Shown in pieces: positions 12,401-24,400 of a stretch of 64,000 bases of DNA. The DNA lies in the NCBI GenBank assembly GCA_964017235.1, contig OZ024940.1, positions 29,568,573-29,632,572 of the forward strand. Reading direction: 5' to 3'. Made by a program: the position numbers and the translations under genes. The number at the start of each line of letters is the position of its first letter. The first letter of the stretch is position 1. The stretch is from Sabellastarte sp. h YS-2021 (lineage: Eukaryota; Annelida; Polychaeta; Sabellida; Sabellidae). A model generated the notes under the pieces. The model searched no databases and was not told where the DNA came from. It worked only from the letters and a program-made list of their open reading frames with translations.

Positions 12401-15400
12401 AAGCAAACCTCAAATCTGAAGAAATTACAAACTTTTAATCCCATATTTTTATATATTTAGCCCTTTTGTAGTGATTTCTTTTCGGAAGATCTGTCAATGT
12501 TTTTTTTTAAATTTTACTTTCAGTTGGTGGGCCTACATTCGATTGGGGATGCCCAAGAATGCAATTTCTTTCGGTATGACGGAATTGGTATGGTTTCACA
12601 CTGGTGGGATACCGAAATGGAAAATCTCCTACAGACCCTGCCCTATCTGGAATGTTCTAGAACTTTTCCCATAATCTGATCACTTCCTCCTTTGGTCAGG
12701 ACGAAATTAGATGAATAATCGATGCTGGTTTGGTCAACGGTCGTCAAAATGGGTGACTTAAATCAGCGAGGGGAAAATTTGGAGGCGACGCCCATAATTA
12801 ACATATTTCACTGTTTTCAAGGTTACCTGGGTTTGCGTTTCTTGTTCTTCTTTGCGGGCCAGCTTTCTCTGATGAAGTGAGACGTGTCCTTCTTGTGCAT
12901 CCGCATGCGGTAGTAAGAGTCGGTGCTGGAAAGGTACGAACAGGATTGTTCAAGATTTGTAGCACAAATTTTAAAAACTTAATAATTCTGTTTAAACAAA
13001 GATTTTCAAGGTTTTTAAGATAAATTTCAAAGTTAAAGCACATGCAAGGCTCTGTTCTCTTACAAGATTTTTTTTTCAGTTAAAAATGGATCCCTCTTGG
13101 AAGCCGCATTGTCTAACAGCCCATCGTATAGTAAATGCAAAAATTTATTTTGTAGGTTAACTTGCATGAAACTTATTTATTTATTTGGGTTTTAACATCA
13201 CTGTCAACACATTAAGTAGGTCATACAATGACGCGGACGAAACCGGTACATACAGTTGGTCAAGGTTCTGTACTGTAAACTGCCAACCAACGGCAAGCAA
13301 CTACCAACTTGCCCACTTGAGGTAGGGCTGGGAACTGAACCCCGAGCTCAGAGGTGGGAGGTGAGAGTGTTACCACTCTGCCACCATGGCCCAGTGCATG
13401 TAACTTAAAACAAATATACTTAAATATACAGTAAATACAATATACGATATATTAAATATACCGATTGTGAAACGTAGGTCTTGGTGAATTCCCAGAATTC
13501 CTTGCAATGTCTGTGAGGGTTTGTGTGAGAATGCCAAGGCTCAAGGGAGTTTCTTAAGATCTAATTGTCAATTTTATTCACTTCATTCACTTTTATTCAC
13601 CAACAGTAAAGCAACTTTCACCATGACCTGACACTTAGACCCCATTTACACTTACCTGAACTGACATTTGGCCCCGTCTTCCATTTCGAAGCCACAGGTG
13701 TGGAAGCCGTCATCTCTGACATTACTCAGGGGTGGGGATTTGTGCCCCGCCCCTTCCTGTCCACGGAACACAAACACACCGTTCTGTGAGGGCTGGGGCG
13801 CCCCACCGTCACCCCGACCATCCTCTATAGGGGGGAGTACGCCGTGACGCTTCTTCTTGCCTAAACCAAGAGAATATACTGAGTTGGTGCAAAGTAACTA
13901 CACATAGAAGGGTCTGTTAGATTGAAAAATCGATGTTATTACAGAAATAAAAGCTATTTATAGTGTTAATATACTATGACAGCAGAAGTTTGTATATCTT
14001 AGAGGAACCAATCTAATCAAACCCGGCTCCTATAGGGCTTAATGTCTAAGTAGTAGATTCTTAGGTAAATCAAATAGAATTTACTATAATTCTGAAATTA
14101 CACAACAGCTGAACAAGCCATAAGCTGATGTCTCTAGTAGTGATATGGACGAAACTTAATTGTCTATATATTTTGAGAGATTAAGATTTTATTCATGTAG
14201 TATATTAAGTACACCACATGATGGTATCTTGCGATGCCCTGTGTGCACCAAATAAAATCCAATATAATTCAATCTTAAAATCAGCCAAACTGCAAAGAAA
14301 TTTTAAAATCAGACCATACGGAACAAGTTGCCATATTCACATATGGGGTGCCATGGTTGATCCGGGATTTTGAATAATTTAAAGCTTATGAATATTCATG
14401 AGGTAAAAGTAAAAAATGAAATTTCAGGTAGACATTACGTTAAGGATTTCCAGACAATAGGCAATATAATGGTAGGCAAGTTTTTTGGTAGGCAGGTTGA
14501 CAACACATCTGAAGTTGTTGAGTTGTCGACCTCTTGGTCCTTGATAACTATCTACCCTAATAATGAATATTCATATCTTTATTCTCATTAAGAGCCTCAT
14601 GAATATTCCAAATTGAATTCTGCACCCTTAGCCCGGCAATAAGTGAAAGGAAATTATGGCCATTTTGGTTGCAAACTGAGGCCAAATAGAGAGATGGGCT
14701 TTCTATTTATAACTGTGAACGGTATAATACATGTTACTGAAATAAACTAAAACATACACCCATTTGCCGATGACACCCTAGTGATTCGATAACAATTGGG
14801 AAATTCTTTTCAAACTAAAACTCGTTCGGTTTCAAATAGCGTTGCGTCATTTCTGGTGGCTGTAGATAAGATAATGTCATGTCATTATCAATTTTATTAT
14901 TGACTTTTATTGCATTTTCATTGGTGGCAAAGGGATTGTTACATTGAGACCAATACAAGATCACCTTTCTGGAAAGACCAATCATTTCTTGAGATAAACA
15001 TGAGGCGGCTGTTAGTTCAATCATCAATTTTTCTGCGGTTTCCTGCAATGGTCCTAAATGTTAGAAATCTCACTCGAATATATATTGCTTATCTCGATAA
15101 TTTGGCACGACTTAAAACATTTCTGCAATAAAGTGAGTGCCCCTATATTGGCAAAATAAGCAACCAAAATTTACCTAAGAATGTTTTATTTTGTATTAGA
15201 GAATCAGTCTGGATACACACTGAGTTTAGTGTTCACACTTTTCCTACAACCCCCCACAGAGCAAATATATTGAAATGGCTACAGTATGCTATCTTAAGAT
15301 GACACCATATATTAAAATGGTGCATAACAATTTGGTCTTTCCAGTTGTAAACTTCATGTGTAAAAGTTTCAATGTATTTAAAACATTAATTTTTAAAAAA

Positions 15401-18400
15401 ATCAATATGCATGAGTTTTAGTATATCTGGCCAAAACACCTTGAACAAAGAGGCTTCCGGAGATGAACCACATTTTACCCGACATTTCCATTCCGCGACA
15501 GAGAGTCCGTGTTTTGCAAATGGTCGCCCCTAGTTTTCGCCATAATCAGGCCACTTAGCTAGTGCGTTCAAGGAGTTTTGGGATAATTGACTTCTAGTCA
15601 GAAATAAAAACTTAAAAGTTTTTTAGGTTCAGTAAGTGCAATCACTTGATTCTGGTGGCATGCTTAAACTCTGGACGATCAGTGCAAAACACGGCTCCTG
15701 TTTTTTTTGGGGGGGGGATTTTTTGTTGTTCTTTTCTCGAGGGGGGGAGGGGGGGAGAGATTTGAATAAGGAGTAGGGGAGGGGGAATATTTTATAAGAA
15801 ATTTATAGCCAAGTCGCTACCAAAACACTCCACCACCACACAACCGCCACCGCATGGTCAACCGCTGTAGGAAAATGCTTGGTATGAATTTATTATCGCA
15901 TTTTTTTATATTGTTATTATTAATTTGAAAACCAAGAGATTCATGCACAAATTATGCACCACAAAATGGACAAATATTGCAGTTCAATGTAAAAAAGGGG
16001 GCGCAATCAAGGTTTTACTGTGCATATGGTGGTCACTTACATAAGGCATAATATCAACAAACAACGGCTTATGTACAAACAAAACAGATTTTCATTTATT
16101 GATTTAAAGAGTTTCAAAATATACAATTATAGCTGGTCGACAAAAATGCGAAAAAAATTTTTGTTGAAAACCTGCTTTGTTTCATTTCAGTCCTCCTGGG
16201 ATTAAAGGAAATGTTGTTTTGGATTTGACAGGCAAGCAAGTGGTGGCTTACTTTTACGAGTTGGTTTTTGTCCACGAGTTGGAGGGTGGTGAGTTTTGAG
16301 GGCGACTTTGACTCTATACTATGTATAACCAACTCACCCTGTTTTTTACATGAGTTTGTATGTTTTTGGCGCCGCCTCCCACGTGACCATCCAGAGATAA
16401 GCATTTTCCAGCAAAAAAACCACGAGATTGCATCAAACCGAGCCAAAAAAAAAAAAATACTCTTGACAACTTGTAATAAATTCAATAGTCTACCACCTTT
16501 AAATGTCAAGGATCTTATTTTGATGGCAAATCAGCCTAATTGGTGGTCAACACAGTTTATAAAAACTTGACGGGCCTGCGTGAGACATATATCAGTCTAA
16601 TGCCTCATCCTGACAACACTACTCGCACATATGAGGAGGGTTCTGTCATGGAAACAAATATACCAACAAACAGTAACAAATGGTCACTTCAGCCTAAACT
16701 AAATCAAAATAATAATAATAATAATGTCAAAAGTAAGTACGAGTTCACCATTAAACTAAAACCCCTCAGAGTATTGGCAGTATCGAGAGCCTGTGGGGAT
16801 CATAGCCAAACTTGGTAGTCCATAGCAAGAAAGCTGTTAATAGGGAACCATTACTTCTGATGATCAATCTGTGTAGTCAGTTTACAAAATAACAAACTTT
16901 AACCGGACTTTGATGAACAAAAAAGATAATGCATGAACCTTTACAAGGCCAAAACAAACTAATAGTTTCTGATAGCTTTTAACAGTCGATCTTCTTTCAA
17001 TGTTTGTGACATTTCTGATGGCGAATTACACTCCATTTTTGTCAAACTAATTTGTGGGTAACAGTTTTATGTCGACTGCCGTCTGTGATATAGATTTGTA
17101 TTTATTTGGGGTTTTACGTCGCTTTCAACACTGTACAGGTCATATCACGACGGGTAGTTTTGTGGGCAGAGGAAACCAGTACATACAGTTGGTGTCAAGG
17201 TTCTGTACTGTAAACTGCCGACCATCGGCAAGCAACTAACAACTTTCCCACATAAGGTCCTGGGTTTGAACCGCCGACCTCAGAGGTGGGAGGTGAATAA
17301 GATGATTTGATGTCCCCTGTTGAAGCAGGTACCTCTACATAATTGCCGGGCATTGGTAAGCAACAAACAGCTTTCCCAACTAGAGTCAGGCCAAGGGTTC
17401 AAACCAAATACCTCAGAAGTGGAAGACAAGTATATTACCCCCAACACCCTTTAATTCTGTACTGATTTATCATTACTCTGTGATATACTCTACTGCGACT
17501 CTTTTCAGTGTAAAAATGGCCAGAAAATCTGTGATTTTCTTTTTATAAGTTAGAGAAAATGGTTCGCCTGAGGTCATATTTACAACAAGACTGATAAATA
17601 CAGTGGAACCTCTATTATCTGACCCTCTATTATCCGAATTTTCAATTATCCGAACTCCAATCCACCGTCCCAACTCCATTTAAACCTGTTATTTTAGGCT
17701 TTCCATTATCCGACCTTTCTATTATCCGACCTAATTGTTACTCTCCCAAGAGGGGCGGATAATGGAGGTTGTTCTGTATTGTGAAACTGCTGAAAATAGA
17801 GATCTGTTCTCTTAAGCTTTCACTTCGAACATTTCACAGCTCTATTCAGTCTGGAATCAGACTCACTCGCCCTCACACAGTTACGCACACACACACACAC
17901 ACAAGCACACCCACACACTGTATGTGCCCCTACCGTACACACGTAATATACACATATTTTAGTGCCATTGCATCCAAGTAAGCGGATACAGCTTGTGGCG
18001 AGTAATTCAGAAGTGTTAGAAGGAATATTTGCTTATTTCTTTTCGATTTATATTTATTTTTAGTTTTACATCACATTCAACAGCCAGGGTCATGTTGCGA
18101 CGGGTAGTTTATGGGTGGAGGAAACCAGTGCATACTAGTTGGTCAAGATTCTGCCACTGTAAACCACCGGGCATCGGCAAGTAACTACCAACTTTCCAAC
18201 ATGAAATGCCCGGGTTGAGATTTAAACCGGTGACCTCAGAGGTTGAAGGCAAGCACTCTAACCGCTACACCTTCGAGCAGTGACCAAATTTTGTGGCATT
18301 CATGAGCTCCCACCAGATAGTTGGGGATATATATTCTGGAAGACATTTCGGGTTATTTGGATATCAAAATTTGCGAAAATTAATCAAGCCACACCAGCAA

Positions 18401-21400
18401 GGAGACATCTGCACAAATGGAAAAAAGTACGCTTACACCATTCACTGTTTCAGTATATTTATCACATTCAGTACAGAGTGAGGATTGTCCAATTCATATC
18501 CTAGTTATTACGTACACTGTAAAAGTCCTGTCAAGGTCATTTCACCTCTCTCACACAATGCCAGAACGTAATCTAGCGTCTATTTTATAGTGGTGGGCCT
18601 TAACGCCACCAACCAAAACATCTTGCAAAAAACATTGCTTTATTCCGATAATTCCCCATTAAAGTGATGTACGGCAATTGACTGCTATTTTAGTTCGGCC
18701 CCCACGACACCAGGGCTAGACTTGCTTACAAATACTTACTTAGCATAGCATTCTTTCTTAAAACACTGACTGAATGAATGAGTCTTGGCTAATAGTCATA
18801 AAAAGGTTTCAAAAACTCAGTCTCAAACTCAGCCCTACGGTATAAACTCAGACTTAGCATCCTCAAGTGAAATCCTGACTAAGTAGTATACATACTCAAA
18901 TTCAAATCAAAACATGGTAAAACAAAAATTAATGTAGCCATAATGTCAAATGTTTAAGACTCCTTTCAACCAAACTTAAATGTAATTCTCCAATTATAGG
19001 GAGCATAGATGACTCTGGCCTGAGTTTAAGTATATACCTACTTAAGACTAGGCGTCATATTTCAGTTTCAGCTTAAACTCAAATTTTAGGATGGAAACCC
19101 TAAATTATACGGATTGTAAATTTTTATAGGATTTAACCCCTATATTATAGGTATTATGGATTTTTAAAGGATTTAACCCCTAAATTATAGGGATTATAGA
19201 TTTTTATAGGATTTAACCCCTAAATTATAGGGATTATAGATTTTTAAAGGATATCAGCTTTGGATTTTACACCCTGACTGGAAATAAAGGGAAATGGTTT
19301 TGGAGAAGCCCAGTGCACTTAAGGAAGTACCTTACCTCTAGGTCTAAGTACCAATACATAATTAGGTACTTGTAACTTTAATAACATCCACCTTTTTACA
19401 ATGATTAAAAAAGATAGTATCGCTAAATTAAATACTAGCTCTCTCACAGAGAATTTAAATCCAGTGTTTTGCAAAGCAAAATTCTGTTGCCACAAAAGAA
19501 GTCATTCAACAACAGCCAATCAGTACATTTATCCAAATCTCACGCTTACACGGGCAAAATTACTCAACAGGGCTATCTGCATTAAACCGATAAGCAAAAG
19601 ATCAGCAAAGAATCAGCTCAAGTTTGAAGCTGTGTACTTTTGATAATTTTAGGTTGATTTTTGGTTGATTCTTGTCGTGAATTGTCGTAGAATGGCTTCT
19701 ACTGGCGTAGATACCAGGAGAAATACTCCTAAAAGCCACTCACAAAACACGAGCCAAAGATTTCAGGCAAATTTTAAGCACATAGGACTGGTATACTCGA
19801 GTTAATTTTGTTTTTGCTGACTTTTTGCTTGTTCCTTTTTAAGTGAATACCATCCAAGAAGGGCAAAGAATATAATATACACGTGTGTGTAACCCTTCTG
19901 TGTACAAACGTAGAAAAAATTTAAGAAAATTATGTCATAATAATATCAAAACTCATGCAAATTACATACCACACACTTGCAATACATTTTTACTTGAAGA
20001 AACCTCAGGTTCTAGAAATGATCCAATTTCGTTCAAATTATGTATTACACTTCTCTGTAATTAGCACATTATATCAGATAGCTTTACCTCCGCTGAAGAA
20101 GTGGTCGACTTCGGGGTCGTTGGGTTCACGCAGGTGCATGTGATCGTACATCACTGGGTTGCCTGACTTGGGTCGCAGGGTCCACACTGGCTTGCCTGAA
20201 ACGTACATCAGGCAGTGCTCGTAAAGTGAGAGTTTATATACAAAGGGCTTGCTTTAAATGTACATCAGGCAATGCTCATAAAGTGAGAGTTTATACAAAG
20301 GGCTTGCCTGAAACTTACATCAGGCAATGCTCATTAAATGAGAGTTTATACACAGGGCTTTCCTTGAAATGTACATCAGGCAACGCTCGTAAAGTGAGAG
20401 TTTATATAAAGGGCTTGCCTGAAACATACATCAGGCAAAGCTCGTAAAGTGAGATTTATACAAAGGGCTTGGCAATGCCTGAAATGTGCATCAGGCAACG
20501 CTTGTAAAGTGAGAGTTTATACAGAGGTTTTTGCCTGAAACATACACCAGGCAACGCTCGTAAAGTGAGAGTTTATACATAGGGCTTGCCTGAAATGTAC
20601 ATCAGGTAACGCTTGTAAAGTGAGAGTTTATACAAAGGGTTTGCCTGAAATGTACATCAGGCAACGCTCGTAAAGTGAGAGTTTATACAAAGGGTTTGCC
20701 TGCAACGTACATCAGACAACGCTCATTAAGTGAGAGTTTATACAAAGGGCTTGCCTGAAACATACATCAGGCAACGCTCGTAAAGTGAGAGTTTATACAA
20801 AGGGCTTGCCTGAAATGTACATCAGGCAACGCTCGTAAAGTGAGAGTTTATACAAAGGGTTTGCCTGAAACGTACATCAGGCAACGCTCGTAAAGTGAGA
20901 GTTTAATATAGGCCCAAGGGCAATATCACTTGGCCAAGGGCTTCATAAATACAATACTGCCCAGAAGGAAGGTTTTTATTCTGTTTATCATACCAAAAGT
21001 ATTCATGACTTCTATTTTTTTGTAGCAGTAATTATATAAAGAAATCCTTGTAAATCCCATTCATTAAATCAAATGTGAGGTCACAAACCAATTCAACACA
21101 CAAAAGTATTACGCTTAACATTTCCTAGTTAGCAGTAATTGTATGATTGTAGTAGTTATTTCCAGTCTATTAAAAAAGTGTAACGTCGTTTTTTATCTGT
21201 AACATTTGAAACATTTGAGCGCATTTTTTCGTGATATCTAAAAATGTTGGCAAAGGTCTCTCCAAATACATTAAATGTGAGGTCACAAATTCCATTGCTG
21301 TATTTCACCACACTGAAGACAAAGATGGACAAAAATCTATATCCAAACACTAAATAACTATATCCAAACACTAAATAACTATATCCAAACACTAAATAAC

Positions 21401-24400
21401 ATTCTAAAGTAAACAACATCCACTTTGTTTACATTTGCAACAAAATTGGCATCAGGAGCTGAATTCACAAAAGGCAGCAAGCTCAAGTTGAGCCAAAAAT
21501 CAGCTTAGTGTAAACAGCTGTAAACTTGAGCTGATTTTGGGCTCAACTTGAGCTTGATCCCTTTTGTGAATGCCAACCCAGACTGATATTTCTTTATCCA
21601 AAACGGGCAATATCACTTTATATTGGGCGCAAATACTAAAATCTGATTGGCTGATACGCACTTGAGGTACAATAATTGATTTTATTGCATTAAAATCCAT
21701 GAACAAATGGCGGAAAAATCTCAAGTTAAAAAATCAAAAATTTTTATATTTGCTAATGCCCTTATTAATAAGACAAACTCACTGCTTATTATTTTGCTCA
21801 ATATTGCCTTATTTTACGTAAGATTGAAGCATATTGGAGCTTCATGAACATAACACAACCCGGTACATATTAAAGGCACAACTTTGTGTACTTTCACATC
21901 AACAGTTAGAATTTGGATTTATTGGAGAATCTGAGCTCTAAGACCAATGTTTGTTGCATCTTACAAGTCACATGATCATCACATGACCACTTACCGTGTT
22001 CCCCGTCGTAGCTGAGTCCTCCGTTAGTGTAGTGGGCTCCCGATGTCGGCTCGACCCTGAAAAACAAGGTCAATATCAACCTGAGGTCAGTTTCATAAAG
22101 GGTCTTAGGCTTAGCCTGGACTTAAGGCTACACCAGGGACTTTAATCTGAGCCTTTTGTCTTGGCTAAGTCTTAAATGGATATCACAAAGCGTGACTTAG
22201 CAAAGACCAGGGATACCAAATAACCACAGTGGTTTTCTAGGTCATGTGACCTCTTATTTCTACTCAAAATATTCTACTTGTGACGTATTTCCTTTGTTTA
22301 CAAATTTTATCTCGAGTGAAATGCTGTTTTTTCAATGGAAAACTTTGTAACTATACAAAAAAATGTCCAGAAACTAATTTAGGAAGGTGTCTTATATATT
22401 TAGTCTTGATTTTTAGGCATGTGAAATTTTGAAGCCACAAAATTCACAAAATTCGCGGCGGCCATATTTAAGTCTTTGTTTACAAAAGTTAAGCCCACTC
22501 CCGGGTAGACTTAGCCGAAGCCCCTAGACTTAGCAGCTTTGTGAAACCCAATAAGTCTAAGACTACAGACTTAAGCCTCATTTTAAGACAAATGTCTTAA
22601 CTTTAAGTCAAAGTCTGGGCTAAGTCCTTTTGTGAAACCAGTTTTTGGTGGTCAAACAAAAGCATTTAGGAAGCTTGATTTTAATTTAGTGCACATTTGA
22701 ATCAGCTCGAGATTAGATTAGAAGAGATTAGGCTGGATAAAAGTATAATTAGCTTAGCCTGAGCTTGACAGCAGATTCTAGGCATATGGGGTAAAAATAA
22801 CAGAATAAAACTTTGGTGAATAATGCTTCTGTTAATTTCGATGCATTTCCAACATTTTTCATAAAAAAAAAATATGAAAAGCAACTATCTCACTTTGAGA
22901 CCAAAAATTCTACAAGAATTGGAATTTGCTTTCCCTGCTTGTCGACAACATCTGAGATTTATCAAGAACTTTTTTCTCAAGTATCTTTGTTTATTATAAA
23001 AAATATTTAAACTTACTAGCTATTAAAGCAATATATCTAACTTCTTTTCTTATTGTATGAAAGTGTAAAGCTATATATATTGAGTACGTATGGACAAGAA
23101 TATGTACTTCTGTTTTTGTAGCCCTTATATGTCAATAGAAAATGATAAATGAATAAAAAAACTTTGAAAAAAAAAATAAATAAGAGAGTGCCTACTTCTT
23201 GTCATCCTCTGGCTTCTTCCAAGGTCTCTTGATCAGCAGAATGACGACAACCACACCAATACCCAGCAGGCCTATCACCAGCAGGGCGACTGAAATACAC
23301 AGAATACAGTTAAATACAGTGAAATACACAGAATACAGTCAAATACACAGAATACAGGTAAATGCAAAGAATACAGTCAGATACACAGAATACAGTGAAA
23401 TACACAGAATACAGTCAAATACACAGAATACAGGTAAATACACAGAATACAGTCGAATACACAGAATACAGATAAATGCAAAGAATACAGTCAGATACAC
23501 AGAATACAAGTAAATACACAGAATACAGTCAAATACACAGAATACAGGTAAATACACAGAATACAGTCAAATACACAGCATACAGGTAAATACAAAGAAT
23601 ACAGTCAGATACACAGGATACGGAAAAATACACAAAATACAGTCGACTACACAGGATATATAGTCAAATACAAACTGTTTTGTAAAACACTTAAAAATTT
23701 TTGATTTGTTTATTTGGGGTTTTTTACGTCGCTTTCAACACTGTACAGGTCATATCACGACGGGTAGTTGGAAGGGCAGAGGAAACCAGTACATAGAGTT
23801 CGCTAGGGTTGTGTACTGTAAACTGCCGACCAACGGCAAGCAACTACCAGCTTTCCCACTTACGGCCATGACGGGGATCGAACCCCGGCCGCAGAGGTGG
23901 GAGGCGAGAGTGTTACCACTCTGCCACCGTGGCCCCTTTAAAAATTTTTGAAAACATTCCTAAAGTTTACTGGGTGTGGACTATTCTATGAATTCCTCTG
24001 ACTGTACATTTTGTAACATTAATTTTCACCGTGAATACTCTATTTTGTTTTGCACTTACTTGCCCATGGGTACTGGCAGGCAAAGGTATCACAGGCAGTA
24101 GAGGCTTCACCTGTAACAAAAGTACATCTGCACTACAGTCAGGTGCACAAGCACTATTAGTTAGTACATGGGTCCCTACTGGACACTGAAAGAATATGTG
24201 AAAAAAATAAAATTAAGCATATTTGTATTGCTGAGACCTTGAAATTTAGATTGCAAAAACGGCAATGTAGAAATAGTGAATTTTTGATGCACTTATTGAT
24301 AAACTGTATTTATAATTATTTGACCAGTCCTTGACCTTGACCACAGACTTTCAAAATTTTAACTGACTCCCACTATAAGAATATAATAGTATCTATCATC

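Larger units (their letters stand above)
13861..20087 (-). other. Intron 15 (6.2 kb)
   Basis: Contains SINE-A copies (17095-17450, 18045-18282), a pogo-like MITE (17601-17776) and a short tandem repeat (19100-19255). G-rich tracts lie at about 15705-15785. From 13870 to 15680, 15800 to 17050 and 18290 to 19090 I see AT-rich unique-looking sequence without supported genes. Confidence 0.6.

Noticed and set aside
20196-20910. Regular direct repeats resembling a CRISPR array
   Set aside because: The whole 55-bp unit is repeated, with no unique spacers, and it lies in an intron of a eukaryotic gene.
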